Assembly: GCF_001720135.1 (NCBI RefSeq)
Contig: NZ_MCRJ01000018.1
Span: 1-45,688, forward strand
Length of the DNA stretch: 45,688 nt
Source: Methylobrevis pamukkalensis
GTDB taxonomy: Bacteria; Pseudomonadota; Alphaproteobacteria; Rhizobiales; Pleomorphomonadaceae
Direction: 5' to 3'
Positions 28,905 through 38,829 of this stretch are shown piece after piece (the stretch's first letter is position 1; each line of letters starts with the position of its first letter). The translations under genes were made by a program, and so were the position numbers. The notes beneath the pieces are model-generated. The model was not told where the DNA came from and searched no databases. It saw nothing but the letters and a program-made list of their open reading frames with translations.

Positions 28905-29783
28905 TCAGTCCCGGTTCAGCACCCGGCCGGCAACCGCATCGAGCCTTGCGACCAGATCCGGATCGCGCGCGGCTTTGGCGGTGAGGATCGCGTGGTCGAG
29001 CGCGGTGTCGGACCCGACCGGGCATTGCGGATGCGTGCGGGGCATGTCGCGGGCAAGGCGGGCGACCAGCGCCTGGGCGCGGTCGCGATTCTCGTGCAGC
29101 ACGCGGATGATCGAGGTGATGTCGACCGCGCCGTGGTCGGGATGCCAGCTGTCGTAGTCGGTGACCATGGCGACGGTGGCGTAGCAGATCTCGGCTTCGC
29201 GGGCGAGCTTGGCCTCCGGCATGTTGGTCATGCCGATCACGTCGCAGCCCCACTGACGGTAGAGCCGGCTCTCGGCGAGCGACGAGAACTGCGGGCCCTC
29301 CATCACCAGATAGGTGCCGCCGCGCACGGCCCTGATGCCTTCCGCCTTCGCCGCCGCTTCCACCGCATCCACCAGTAGCGGGCTGACCGGCTCGGCCATG
29401 GAGACATGGGCGACGCAGCCGGTGCCGAAGAAGCTCTTCGCGCGCGCAAAGGTCCGGTCGATGAACTGGTCGACGAGCACGAAGGTCCCCGGCGACAGGT
29501 CCTCGCGCAGCGAACCCACCGCCGAGACCGAGACGAGGTCGGTGACCCCCGCCCGCTTCATCGCGTCGATGTTGGCGCGGTAGTTGATCTCCGAGGGCGG
29601 CACGCGGTGGCCGCGGCCGTGGCGCGGCAGAAACACGACCTTCAGCCCGTCGACCTCGCCGATGCGAAGTGCGTCGGAGACCTGTCCCCACGGGCTTTCC
29701 ACCGGCACCCAGGGAGCGTCTTCCAGCCCGGGCAGGTCGTAAAGCCCCGATCCGCCGATGATGCCGAGCACGGTCGTGGTCAT
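28905..29783 (-). CDS. mtnP: S-methyl-5'-thioadenosine phosphorylase (MtnP)
   Basis: Enzyme of 292 residues that cleaves methylthioadenosine to adenine and methylthioribose-1-phosphate in methionine salvage. LGIIGGSGLYDLPGLED and LPRHGRGHRVPPSEINYRAN bind phosphate. SVSAVGSLREDLSPGTFVLV, YLVMEGPQFSSLAESRLYR and IGMTNMPEAKLAREAEICYA complete the family pattern. GGAGGCGAC precedes the ATG. It follows the pet operon terminator and lies near apt, which can reuse the adenine product. Confidence 0.95.
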   Translation of the reverse strand: MTTTVLGIIGGSGLYDLPGLEDAPWVPVESPWGQVSDALRIGEVDGLKVVFLPRHGRGHRVPPSEINYRANIDAMKRAGVTDLVSVSAVGSLREDLSPGTFVLVDQFIDRTFARAKSFFGTGCVAHVSMAEPVSPLLVDAVEAAAKAEGIRAVRGGTYLVMEGPQFSSLAESRLYRQWGCDVIGMTNMPEAKLAREAEICYATVAMVTDYDSWHPDHGAVDITSIIRVLHENRDRAQALVARLARDMPRTHPQCPVGSDTALDHAILTAKAARDPDLVARLDAVAGRVLNRD

Positions 29784-29877
29784 GTCGCCTCCTTCATGGC
29801 CGGGAAATGTCGCCGGCGCGAAGCCGAGCGCTTGTGGATCCTCAATGACCTGAAATCCATGTGACCTTCATGACATG

Positions 29878-29909
29878 AAAAACCCCGCGTTCCGGAGGAC
29901 CGCGGGGTT
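29878..29909 (-). terminator. Rho-independent terminator of the petABC operon
   Basis: A perfect 9-bp stem is formed by AACCCCGCG (29881-29889) and CGCGGGGTT (29901-29909) around an 11-base loop. On the minus strand the stem is followed directly by a T run from 29882 down to 29878. It lies 30 bases past the petC stop codon and before mtnP. Confidence 0.88.
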
Positions 29910-29938
29910 GATCGATGTCGTCATTGCCGCAAGCACCC

Positions 29939-30820
29939 TCAGTGGGCAGCTTCCCAGATGCGGCGCTTGGTGATGTAGAGCAGGCCCGCGAAGATCGCGA
30001 GGAAGATCATCACCTTGAAGCCCATCGACTTGCGTTCGACGAGGTGCGGCTCGGCAGCCCACATCAGGAAGGCCGCGACGTCGCGCGAATACTGGTCGAC
30101 CGTCTGCGGCGTGCCGTCGGTGTATTCGACCTGGTCGTCGGAGATCGGCGGCGGCATCTTCAGCGACATGCCGGCGATGAAGTAGGGATTGTAGTAGGTG
30201 CCTTCCGGCACCTCCACCCCTTCCGGCGGCTCTTCATAGCCGGTCAGCAGCGCGTGGAGATAGTCGGCCCCCTGCTCCTGGTAGGGCAGGAACATGTCGA
30301 AGATGAACCACGGCAGACCGCGCTCGACGGCGCGCGACTTGGTGATCAGCGACAGGTCCGGCGGTACGGCGCCGCCGTTGGACGCGGCTGCGGCGAGATC
30401 GTTCGGATAGGGCGAAGGGATGAAGTCCTTCGGCTCGGCCGGACGCTGGAACATGTCGCCCGCTTCGTCCGGATCCGCGTTGGTGACTTCGTATTCCGCC
30501 GCAAGCGACTTGACCTGCGCCTCGCTGAAGCCCGGGCCATGCTCGGACCCCAGCGTGCGGAAGGCGACGCGGCTGAGGCCGTGGCAGGCCGAGCAGACCT
30601 CCCGGTAGACCTTGAAGCCGCGCTGCAGCTGGCCCTGGTCGTACTTGCCGAACACGCCGGCAAAGGTCCAGTCCACATATTCCGGCTTCTTGAGCGGATA
30701 GTGGACCGCGTGCGCCTCACCGCCTTCGGCGGCATGCTCTTCTTCGGCAGCCTGCGCCAGGCCGGCCGCACCGAGACCCAGTGCGGAGGCGACAGCGAGA
30801 CGGATGATCGTCGATTTCAT
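29939..30820 (-). CDS. petC: Cytochrome c1 of the bc1 complex
   Basis: Haem-c subunit of 293 residues that passes electrons from the Rieske protein to soluble cytochrome c. A signal peptide (IIRLAVASALGLGAAGLAQA) is followed by the haem-binding motif Cys76-S-A-Cys79-His80 in REVCSACHGLSRVAFRTLG. The axial methionine lies in FIAGMSLKMPPPI. One C-terminal anchor helix follows (KVMIFLAIFAGLLYITKRRI). The start at 30820 is preferred over an ATG 18 bases earlier, because AAAGG lies seven bases upstream. Cytochrome b and c1 are separate genes here, unlike the fused fbcH of Bradyrhizobium. Confidence 0.95.
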   Translation of the reverse strand: MKSTIIRLAVASALGLGAAGLAQAAEEEHAAEGGEAHAVHYPLKKPEYVDWTFAGVFGKYDQGQLQRGFKVYREVCSACHGLSRVAFRTLGSEHGPGFSEAQVKSLAAEYEVTNADPDEAGDMFQRPAEPKDFIPSPYPNDLAAAASNGGAVPPDLSLITKSRAVERGLPWFIFDMFLPYQEQGADYLHALLTGYEEPPEGVEVPEGTYYNPYFIAGMSLKMPPPISDDQVEYTDGTPQTVDQYSRDVAAFLMWAAEPHLVERKSMGFKVMIFLAIFAGLLYITKRRIWEAAH

Positions 30821-30844
30821 GAACTGGCCTTTCATCATCCGACC

Positions 30845-32114
30845 TCAACCATGGCTGCCGGCAGGAGCGACACCGACCTGCATCCCGGTCTTCTTCTGCT
30901 TTGCCAGGACGTCGTCGGCGATCGACAGCGGCAAGGGCTTTGGTGTCTCGACGAAGCCGAGCACCGGCAGGATGACCAGGAAGTGGATGAAGTAGTAGGC
31001 CGTCAGCAGCTGCGAGGCGACGACATAGCCGCCTTCCGCCGGGCGCGAGCCCAGCCAGCCGAGGGTCACCGCCACCGCCGCGAAGATCCAGAAGAAGATC
31101 TTGTAGAGCGGACGGTAGGTGGCCGAGCGGACCTTGGAGGTGTCGAGCCAGGGCAGGAACACCAGCACCGCGATCGAGGCGAACATCGCGATCACGCCGC
31201 CAAGCTTGTCCGGCACGCGCGCAGGATCGCATAGAACGGCAGGAAGTACCATTCGGGCACGATATGCGCCGGGGTCACCAGCGAGTTGGCCGGAATGTAG
31301 TTGTCCGGATGGCCGAGGAAGTTCGGCTGGAAGAACACGAACCAGGCGAAGAACAGGCAGAAGCAGGCGATGCCGAACAGGTCCTTCATCGTCGCGTAGG
31401 GCGTGAAGGGAACGGTGTCCTTGTCCGACTTGACCTCGATGCCCGCCGGATTGTTCTGGCCGACCACGTGCAGCGCCCAGATGTGCAGGATCACGACGCC
31501 CGCGATCATGAAGGGCAGCAGGTAGTGCAGCGAGAAGAAGCGGTTGAGCGTCGGGTTGTCGACGGCGAAGCCACCCCAGAGCCAGGTCACGATCGGCTCG
31601 CCGACGATCGGCAGCGCCGAGAACAGGTTCGTGATCACGGTGCGCCCCAGAAGCTCATCTGGCCCCAGGGAAGCACGTAGCCCATGAAGGCGGTGGCCAT
31701 CATGAGGAGGAAGATCACCACGCGAGGATCCACAGGACCTCACGGGGTTCCTTGTAGGACCCGTAGTAGAGACCGCGGAAGATGTGGATGAACACCGCGA
31801 CGAAAGAACATCGACGCGCCGTTGGCGTGCAGGTAGCGCAGCAGCCAGCCGTAGTTCACGTCGCGCATGATGCCTTCGACGGAGCTGAAGGCGAGGTCGA
31901 CGTGTGCGGTGTAGTGCATCACCAGCACGACGCCGGTGACGATCTGGACCACCAGCATGAACGTCAGGATCGCGCCGAACGTCCAGAAATAGTTGAGATT
32001 GCGCGGTGTCGGATAAGAGACCGCAGTGTCGTGCAGGAGCCGGATGATGGGAAGGCGCCGCTCGAGCCACTTCTCCGCACCCGTCCTGGGCTCATAGGTC
32101 GAATGACCGGACAT
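30845..32114 (-). CDS. petB: Cytochrome b of the bc1 complex (four frameshifts)
   Basis: Membrane subunit with eight helices and two b haems that holds the quinol oxidation and quinone reduction sites. The start [20 protein letters not shown] leads to [20 protein letters not shown] and [14 protein letters not shown]. The frame then breaks four times: an extra A near 31804, and lost G or C bases near 31722, 31644 and 31215. Between breaks the family sequence is intact, including [36 protein letters not shown] and the quinol-site [14 protein letters not shown]. Corrected length is about 423 residues, normal for the family. Four indels in 600 bases is the densest cluster in the window. Confidence 0.93.
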
Positions 32115-32140
32115 AGATGAAACCTCCTGACCCGTCGCGC

Positions 32141-32704
32141 TCAGCCGATCTTGATCCTCGTGTCAGACACGAAAGAGTAGACGGGGATGTGCAGATTTTC
32201 CGGCGCCGGACCTTTGCGGATGCGACCGGCCGTATCGTAATGGGACCCGTGGCAGGGGCAGAACCACCCGCCGAAGTCGCCCTGCTGGCCCAGCGGAATG
32301 CAGCCGAGATGGGTGCAGACGCTGACCATGACGATGAGGTTTTCCTTGCCGTCGACCGCGCGGTTCGCGTCCGTCGCCTCGCTGCCGTCGGGCAGGTTGG
32401 CGTTGCGCGAGGCGGTGTCGATCAGGTCGGACAGCGGAACGGCCTTGGCCGCCTCGATCTCCTGCTCCGTCCGGTTGCGGATGGTGACCGGCTTGCCGCG
32501 CCATTTGGCGGTCATCGACTGACCGGGTTCGATCGCGCTGACGTCAACCTCGATCGAGGCGAGCGCCAGCGTCGAGGCGTCCGGGTTCATCTGGTCGATG
32601 AAGGGCCAGATCGCCGCGGCAACGCCGACAGCGCCGACCGCACCGGTGGCCAGAAACAGAATATCGCGGCGCGTGGGTTCGGCCGTGTCGTGGGTCGCAG
32701 CCAA
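32141..32704 (-). CDS. petA: Ubiquinol-cytochrome c reductase Rieske iron-sulfur subunit
   Basis: Protein of 187 residues carrying the 2Fe-2S cluster that oxidises quinol in the bc1 complex. A twin-arginine signal ([20 protein letters not shown]) also acts as the membrane anchor. The cluster ligands are in CTHLGC (Cys130, His132) and CPCHGSHYD (Cys149, His152), with Cys135 and Cys151 forming the disulfide. The frame is open upstream, but the best start is a TTG at 32704 with AAAGGAG six bases before it, giving [15 protein letters not shown]. It is first in the petABC operon, 26 bases before petB. Confidence 0.94.
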   Translation of the reverse strand: MAATHDTAEPTRRDILFLATGAVGAVGVAAAIWPFIDQMNPDASTLALASIEVDVSAIEPGQSMTAKWRGKPVTIRNRTEQEIEAAKAVPLSDLIDTASRNANLPDGSEATDANRAVDGKENLIVMVSVCTHLGCIPLGQQGDFGGWFCPCHGSHYDTAGRIRKGPAPENLHIPVYSFVSDTRIKIG

Positions 32705-33064
32705 TTGTGGCTCCTTTCGAACTCGATCCTGACGCCGTCCGGTCGCGAAGGGAGGCACGCGAGCGCCCGGCGCGGCGCGCGTCGTCCCCCGGAAGGGACG
32801 GCGGCACACACTGCTCTCTACATCAAAAACGGAGGAGACGGGGACTTCGGGCCCCTGCCCCCGCCGCTGAATCGGCGTTGTTCTTGCACCGTTTCGCCAC
32901 CTTGTCCAGAGACGGGAGGCGGCAGCACACCGGCGCGCGGCTCACCTTAGGCGAAGAGATCGGCGGGCCACAATCTCCTCTTTGGCACAATTCGAAAGAA
33001 ATCAGGGCGGTCGAAACAAAAGGGCGAGGCTGTTGCATTCATTCCTCGCTTTTCGCGAAAGGCG
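32705..33064. other. Intergenic region between the first ABC transporter gene and petA
   Basis: It is 360 bases long with no credible gene. It must hold the petABC promoter, but no clear -35/-10 pair stands out. Its right end contains a probable terminator for the ABC transporter genes (listed separately). Short open frames here are not conserved in pattern and run through the terminator. Confidence 0.5.
33012..33049 (-). terminator. Probable terminator of the tandem ABC transporter genes
   Basis: A 6-bp stem is formed by GCGAGG (33024-33029) and CCTCGC (33044-33049) around a 14-base loop. On the minus strand it is followed by CCTTTTGTTTCG. It lies about 16 bases past the stop codon of the downstream ABC gene. 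The stem is short, so confidence is moderate. Confidence 0.5.
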
Positions 33065-34942
33065 TTATTCCGCTGCGTATCGATCGGGGTGCTCGGCGGC
33101 CTCGCCGAGGAAGCCGCCGGTCTGCCGCGCCCACAGCCGGGCATAGAGTCCGCCCTGCGCCAGAAGCTCGTCATGGGTGCCGGATTCGGCGATTCTCCCG
33201 GCGTCCAGCACCACCAGCCGGTCCATGCGGGCAATCGTGGACAGGCGGTGGGCGATCGCGATCACCGTCTTGCCCTGCATGAGCGTTTCCAGACTCTGCT
33301 GGATCGCCGCCTCCACTTCGGAATCGAGGGCCGAGGTCGCCTCGTCGAGCACGAGGATCGGCGCGTTCTTCAAGAGCACCCGGGCGATGGCGATCCGCTG
33401 GCGCTGGCCGCCGGAGAGCTTCACGCCGCGCTCGCCGGTGTGCGCGTCATAACCCTTCCGGTCGCGGGCATCGGTGAGGTCGGCAATGAAGCCGTCGGCC
33501 TCGGCGTTGCGGGCCGCCTCGATCATCTCCGCGTCGCTGGCGTCCGGCCGGCCATACTTGATGTTGGCGCGGATCGAGCGGTGCAGCAGCGAGGTGTCCT
33601 GGGTGACGACGCCGATCGCCTCGCGCAGCGAGGTCTGCGCCACCTTCGACACATCCTGGCCGTCGATGGTGATCACCCCGCCCTCCACGTCGTGGAAACG
33701 CAGCAGCAGGCTGACCAGCGTCGACTTGCCGGCCCCCGACGGACCGACGAGGCCGATCTTCTCGCCGGGCCGCACGGTGAAGGTGGCGTCCTCCACCGCG
33801 CCGGACTCCCGGCCGTAGTGGAAGCGGACATGGTCGAAGCGGATCTCGCCGCCGGTGACGACCAGCGGCGGGGCATTGGCCGCATCCGTCACCTGATGCG
33901 GCACGACGATGGTCTCGAGCGTGTTGTCGAGCGTGCCGACCGCCTCGTAGAGATCCGACAGGTTGCCCATGGTCACCTGCGACATCGCATGGATGCGCGA
34001 CAGCATGGCGACCGCGGCGGCGATCGCCCCCGCGGTGATGTCGCCCGACTGCCAGAGCCGCAGCGCGATCAGCGTGACGCCCGCCACCAGCGCGCCGTTG
34101 AGCAGCCAAAGCGTCAGCGACATGCCGGTGGTCAGGCGCAACTGCTCGTAGGAGCGATCGAGGCCGCTCTGCATCGCATCGAGAATGTAGTCGTCGTCGC
34201 GCGCCTGGCCGGAGAACAGCTTGACGGTCTGGTGGTTGGTATAGCTGTCGACGAGCCGGCCGCTGGTGATCGACGTCGCCTCGGCGAGCTTGCCGGCATT
34301 GTCGCGCTTCTTCGGCAGCACCCGGCGCAGGAACACCACATAGGCGCCGAGCCAGACGAGAACCGGCAGCACCAGCCACGGATCGCTCGCGGCGAGCAGG
34401 ATGATCGCGCCGATCACGTAGATGACGACGTTCCAGATCTGGTCGGTGCAGAGCCGGATCAGCGTACGGAAGGCGTTGCCGGACTGGGCGACCTTGGCGG
34501 CGATGCGGCCGGCAAAGTCGTTCTGGAAATAGCCGACCGAATGGCGCGAGACATAGGCATGCAGCCGCCAGCGCACCATGGTGCCGACGCTCGCCCCGAA
34601 GGCCTGGTTGCGGAAGAGAAGCTGCATCAGCCCGACCAGCGGACGGGCGATCAGCAGCAGGATCACGTAGCCGGCGATCGTCCAGCCGTGGGTGGCCAGG
34701 AGATCGGCCCGGTTCTCGGGCACCAGCAGGTCGACGAGCTGGCCGAGATACCAGAAGATCACGATCTCGATGCCGGCCATCGCCGCCGAAAAGGCGGCAA
34801 GACCCAGCACCACCGGCCAGATCTCGACGAGAACCCCGAGCACGAAGCGCCACAGGCTGTGCCCGGGGCGGATGTCCGAGCGCCCCTTTGCCGGACGGAA
34901 GGGATCGATCAGGGCTTCGAAGGCGCGGAAGAGACGGATCAT
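33065..34942 (-). CDS. ABC exporter half-transporter (membrane and ATPase domains fused), downstream copy
   Basis: Protein of about 625 residues. A six-helix type IV exporter membrane domain occupies roughly residues 30-320, with HSVGYFQNDFAGRIAAKVAQ matching the conserved coupling region. The ATPase domain has Walker [15 protein letters not shown]-loop [13 protein letters not shown], signature [19 protein letters not shown], Walker [14 protein letters not shown] and switch His in [15 protein letters not shown]. The start MIRLFRAFEALIDPFR parallels that of its neighbour. It lies 55 bases downstream of a paralogue, and the two ATPase domains share long identical DNA stretches. The substrate is unknown, and the MsbA/Atm1-like architecture allows lipid or peptide export. 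Confidence 0.87.
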   Translation of the reverse strand: MIRLFRAFEALIDPFRPAKGRSDIRPGHSLWRFVLGVLVEIWPVVLGLAAFSAAMAGIEIVIFWYLGQLVDLLVPENRADLLATHGWTIAGYVILLLIARPLVGLMQLLFRNQAFGASVGTMVRWRLHAYVSRHSVGYFQNDFAGRIAAKVAQSGNAFRTLIRLCTDQIWNVVIYVIGAIILLAASDPWLVLPVLVWLGAYVVFLRRVLPKKRDNAGKLAEATSITSGRLVDSYTNHQTVKLFSGQARDDDYILDAMQSGLDRSYEQLRLTTGMSLTLWLLNGALVAGVTLIALRLWQSGDITAGAIAAAVAMLSRIHAMSQVTMGNLSDLYEAVGTLDNTLETIVVPHQVTDAANAPPLVVTGGEIRFDHVRFHYGRESGAVEDATFTVRPGEKIGLVGPSGAGKSTLVSLLLRFHDVEGGVITIDGQDVSKVAQTSLREAIGVVTQDTSLLHRSIRANIKYGRPDASDAEMIEAARNAEADGFIADLTDARDRKGYDAHTGERGVKLSGGQRQRIAIARVLLKNAPILVLDEATSALDSEVEAAIQQSLETLMQGKTVIAIAHRLSTIARMDRLVVLDAGRIAESGTHDELLAQGGLYARLWARQTGGFLGEAAEHPDRYAAE

Positions 34943-34997
34943 CAAGGTTATGTAGCACGCGACAACGGCGGGGACAGGGCGCAGGATGTCCTGCCTG

Positions 34998-36850
34998 CTA
35001 TTCCGCCGCCGCACTTTCCTCGTTGTCCGTGACGAAGCCGCCGGTCTGACGGGCCCAGAGGCGGGCGTAGAGGCCGCCGCGGGCCAGAAGCTCGTCGTGG
35101 GTGCCGGTCTCGACGATGCGGCCCTTGTCCATGATCACCAGCCGGTCCATCCGGGCGATGGTCGACAGGCGGTGGGCGATGGCGATCACCGTCTTGCCCT
35201 CCATCAGCGTCTCCAGACTCTGCTGGATCGCCGCCTCCACCTCCGAATCGAGCGCCGACGTTGCCTCGTCGAGGACGAGGATCGGTGCGTTCTTCAAGAG
35301 CACCCGTGCGATGGCGATCCGCTGGCGCTGGCCGCCGGACAGCTTCACGCCGCGCTCGCCGGTGTGGGCGTCGAAGCCCTGCCGGCGCGCGCATCGACGA
35401 GGTCGGGAATGAAGGCATCGGCCTCGGCCAGGCGGGCGGCCTCGGCCATCTCCTCGTCGCTGGCGCCCGGCCGGCCATACTTGATGTTGGCGCGGATCGA
35501 GCGGTGCAGCAGCGAGGTGTCCTGCGTCACCACCGCGATCGCCTCGCGCAGGGTCTCCTGCTGCACGGTGGCGATGTCCTGCCCGTCGATCAGGATGCGG
35601 CCGCCTTCGAGGTCGTAGAAGCGCAGCAGCAGGTTGACGAGCGTCGACTTGCCGGCCCCCGACGGACCGACGAGGCCGATCTTCTCGCCGGGCCGCACCA
35701 CCAGCGAGACGTCCTCCACCGCGCCCTTGTCGCGGCCATAGTGGAAGCGGACATTCTCGAAGCGGATCTCGCTGCCGGCAATCGCCAGCGGCGGCGCGTC
35801 CGGGACGTCCACCACCTGATGCGGCCGCGAAATCGTCAGGATGCCATCCTGCACCGTGCCGACATTCTCGAAGATGCCGGTGATCTCCCACATGATCCAG
35901 CCGGACATGTTGACGACGCGGATGACGAGGCCGGCGGCGAGCGCGATGGCGCCGACGCTGATCGCGCCCGCGCTCCACAGCCACACCGCCATCACGCCGA
36001 CGGCGAGCAGCAGCGCCGAGTTCATCAGGTTGACCGTGATCGTCATCTTCGAGATGGCGCGCATCTGGTCGTGGAACACCGACGTGTGCTCGGCCAGCGC
36101 ATCGCGGGCGTAGCCGTCCTCGCGGTCGGTATGGGCGAACAGCTTGACCGTGGGCATGTTGGTGTAGCTGTCGACGATCCGGCCGGACAGCATCGAGCGC
36201 GCCTCGGACATTTCCGCCGACTTGCGCGCGACGCGGGGCACGAAATAGACCAGCGCGCCGACATAGGCCGCCACCCAGATCATGAGCGGCAGGGCCAGCC
36301 GCAGGTCGGCCTCCAGGAACAGCACCACCGCGCTGATCGTGTAGATCATGACGAACCACACCGCGTCGGCCGCCTCGGTCAGCGAACCACGGAGCGCGGG
36401 GCCGGTCTGGATGATGCGGTTGGCAACCCGGCCGGCAAAGTCGTTGGCAAAGAAGGCGATCGACTGGCGCAGCACCCAGCGGTGGTTCTGCCAGCGGATC
36501 AGGTTGGTGAAGCCGGGGGCGATCGCCTGATGGCGCATCAGGTCGTGGAACAGGCTCGCCAGCGGCCGGGCAACGATCACCACCGCCGCCATCCACAGGA
36601 AGTCGTCGCCGTGGTCGGTCCACAGCTGCTCGGGCGTCGTGGTCTTGAGGATGTCGACGATCTCGCCGATGTAGCGGAACAGCGACACCTCGATCAGTGC
36701 CACGATCAGGCCCGAGACCATCAGCGCGACATAGACCGGCCAGACCTGGCGCAGGAACGACCAGTAGAAGGCGAGCAGCCCCTCGGGCGGGCGTTGCGTC
36801 TCGTAGTCCCGGAAGGGATCGATGAGACTTTCGAACCAGCGAAACATCAT
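34998..36850 (-). CDS. ABC exporter half-transporter, upstream copy (one frameshift)
   Basis: Protein of about 617 residues with the same layout as the downstream copy. [20 protein letters not shown] opens it. The membrane domain follows ([20 protein letters not shown]), then the ATPase domain with [20 protein letters not shown], signature [19 protein letters not shown] and [13 protein letters not shown]. One base is lost near 35385 inside [20 protein letters not shown], splitting the ATPase domain just before the signature motif. The membrane domain differs clearly from that of the neighbour while the ATPase domains are nearly the same. A heterodimer of the two is likely. Confidence 0.87.
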
Positions 36851-37263
36851 GACCTGTCCTGGAGCGGGCCTCTGTCGGCCTCACGCTCCGGCTTGCTGTC
36901 GGGCTCGCGGTGGCACCCGTGACGGCCGGGCTGTTGCCCCGGCACCGCGACGTTCGAGATTGGATCGAGGGGCGGGAACCCCGGTTTGGCCACGCTCCGT
37001 CCACCGGACGGACCGCTTCACCTCACAGGGCGCCCGGAGTCCCGCGCGCCTCACCCCTGCCTGCGAAAGTCGTTCTTGTTGCGGCAAAACGCCGACCCGC
37101 CCTGCGTCAGCCGGCAATCGACTGGCGGCGGGGCGCTGTTCATAATGCGATCGCAAACGCCTGACCAGCCTTGCTGCGGAAAAGATCCGGCCGGTCCTGT
37201 GCTATCCGCCCGGCACCGCGATGCGGGATACCGGGCGGCGGTCCAGCAGATGTCCGCCCAGCC
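36851..37263. other. Intergenic region without a recognisable gene
   Basis: It is 413 bases long. Two strong hairpins are visible: TCCGTCC-ACC-GGACGGA at 36996-37012, and CCGCCCGG (37206-37213) paired with CCGGGCGG (37231-37238), with a smaller inner stem. The second lies just past the I78 lipoprotein stop and may end that transcript, though it lacks a T run. The rest must hold the ABC transporter promoter on the minus strand. I see no RNA gene. Confidence 0.45.
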
Positions 37264-38108
37264 TCAGCCGCATTCGACGCCGGTGATCCGGCGGTCCGGT
37301 CCGACGATGATGTTCAGCCGGTTGCTCTTGAAATTGTTCTGGTCGATCTCGCCGGGCTTGACGATCCGCACCTCGCCGCGCCCGAGGCCTGCTGCGCCTC
37401 GATGATCACGCTCTGGGAATTGGGCTTGCCGACCACGCCGCCGGCCTTGCCGCGCCGCAGCTTCCCGCGCGCTTGGGCGGCGCCGATCCGGCGTCCGGCT
37501 GGCCGGTCTGGCCCCGGCCGGGCCGTTCCGGATCCTGTCCGCCGCGATCGGGCCTGTTCGCGTCCGGACCACCCGGGCCGGTCGGCGCCGGGCCGATCGG
37601 CGCACGGGGCGACATCGCGCTCCCGGCGGTCGACGGGCGGCGTGCCGTCGCGCCAGGGTTCCTGGGGCGGGCGCTGGAAGGTGCCGGCGGCGGGCGGCGG
37701 ATAGCCGTAGGGCGAGAAGGTGCCGGCCGGCGGCGCGGCGGCCTGTCGGCGACGCTCCTCGCGCAGCCGCTCCTGCTCGGCGCGGGCATAGACCTCCTGC
37801 CGGGCCGCCTCCTCGCGCCGGCGCTGGGCCTCAAAGCGCGGGTCACCGTAACGGGGATCGCCATAGCGCGGGTCGCCGTAGACCGGAGCCGGCGCGCCGT
37901 AGACAATGGCCGGGCTGCCGTAGACGACCGGCGCGCGGCCGCGCGCCTGCGGGCTGCCCATCTCCGGCACCGGAGCCGGAGGCGGCGGCGGCGCGCCATA
38001 GTCCGAATAGCCCGTGCCGACGCAACCGGCCACCATGGCGCCCGCCAGCGCCACGAAGCTGACCCGTCCCCATCGCCCACGTCCTGCTCCGCTCGATTGC
38101 GTCCGCAT
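37264..38108 (-). CDS. Proline-rich lipoprotein with C-terminal I78-type inhibitor domain (about three frameshifts)
   Basis: A lipoprotein signal (VSFVALAGAMVAGC) is followed by a Pro-rich segment, tandem YGDPR repeats (YGDPRYGDPRYGDPRF), an Arg/Glu-rich helix (EAQRRREEAARQEVYARAEQ) and a Pro/Gly/Asp-rich linker. Two frame corrections, near 37450 and 37381, assemble an I78 peptidase-inhibitor domain: CGAA, then KAGGVVGKPNSQSVIIEAQQ, then GEVRIVKPGEIDQNNFKSNR and ITGVECG. A third shift is needed in the linker near 37600-37625. Alignment of CGAAKAGGVVG with [11 protein letters not shown] of the second I78 protein at 39853 is residue for residue. AGGGAG precedes the ATG at 38108. I78 proteins inhibit serine proteases, and the target here is unknown. 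Confidence 0.72.
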
Positions 38109-38280
38109 ACTCGTCACTCCCTGCGGGACCGTCTCCGCCAGCACGACCCTGGCCCCTGGTCATGCCAACGGTTCCCGATGTTTCCGGGTTCCGACATGAA
38201 CCGAAGCTTAACGAGTGTGGCGAGCGGTTGCACCAGCGGAATCCTGCAAGACCCTGGCCTCGCCGTGTATATGTGCGCCG

Positions 38281-38750
38281 ATGCTGCACCTTGCCCTCTA
38301 CCAGCCCGACATTCCCCAGAACACCGGCACGCTGCTCCGCCTCGGCGCCTGCCTCGGCGTGCGGGTCCACATCATCGAACCCGCCGGCTTCGACGCCTCC
38401 GACCGCACCCTGCGCGCGCGGGCCTCGATTATCTTCCCTTCGTCGATCTCGTTCGCCACGACGACTGGGCGGCCTTCCTTGGCCATTGCCGCGGCGAGGG
38501 CCGCCGCATCGTGCTGGCGACGACGAAATCGGCCGAGGCCTACACCGGGTTCACCTTCCGCGACGACGACGTGATCCTGCTTGGCCGCGAGAGCGCCGGC
38601 GTGCCGGACCATGTCCACGCAGCCGCCGACGCCCGGGTCACCATCCCCATGCGGCCGGGCCTGCGCTCGATCAATGTCGCGGTCGCCGGCGCGATGATCC
38701 TCGGCGAGGCGCTGCGCCAGACCGGCGGCTTTTCCGCGGGCGACGCGTGA
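38281..38750 (+). CDS. trmL: tRNA (cytidine(34)-2'-O)-methyltransferase TrmL, one frameshift
   Basis: SPOUT-class methyltransferase of about 156 residues that modifies the wobble base of tRNA-Leu isoacceptors. It begins MLHLALYQPDIPQNTGTLLR and continues VHIIEPAGFDASDRTLR. One C is lost near 38414, after which the next frame gives AGLDYLPFVDLVRHDDWAAF, the knot motif VILLGRESAGVPDHVHAAAD and IPMRPGLRSINVAVAGAMIL. Closely followed by hemF on the same strand, an arrangement seen in rhizobial genomes. Confidence 0.92.
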
Positions 38751-38829
38751 CGGGCAGCCCATGCCGATTCCCGGCCGGCGCCGATTGGTCTAAGCAAGGC
38801 GCCGACATGAGCACGCGAGCGAGGCCGAG

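Noticed and set aside
31192-32114. petB as a set of separate small genes or a pseudogene
   Set aside because: The fragments join exactly with single-base corrections into a full-length cytochrome b with all key residues, and petA and petC are intact.
32823-33038. Short minus-strand ORFs upstream of petA
   Set aside because: They run through the probable terminator, have no good ribosome binding site and show no domain features.
36851-37263. Possible structured RNA in the ABC-lipoprotein gap
   Set aside because: Two hairpins exist, but GC-rich DNA forms these often. There is no recognised RNA family pattern and no promoter.
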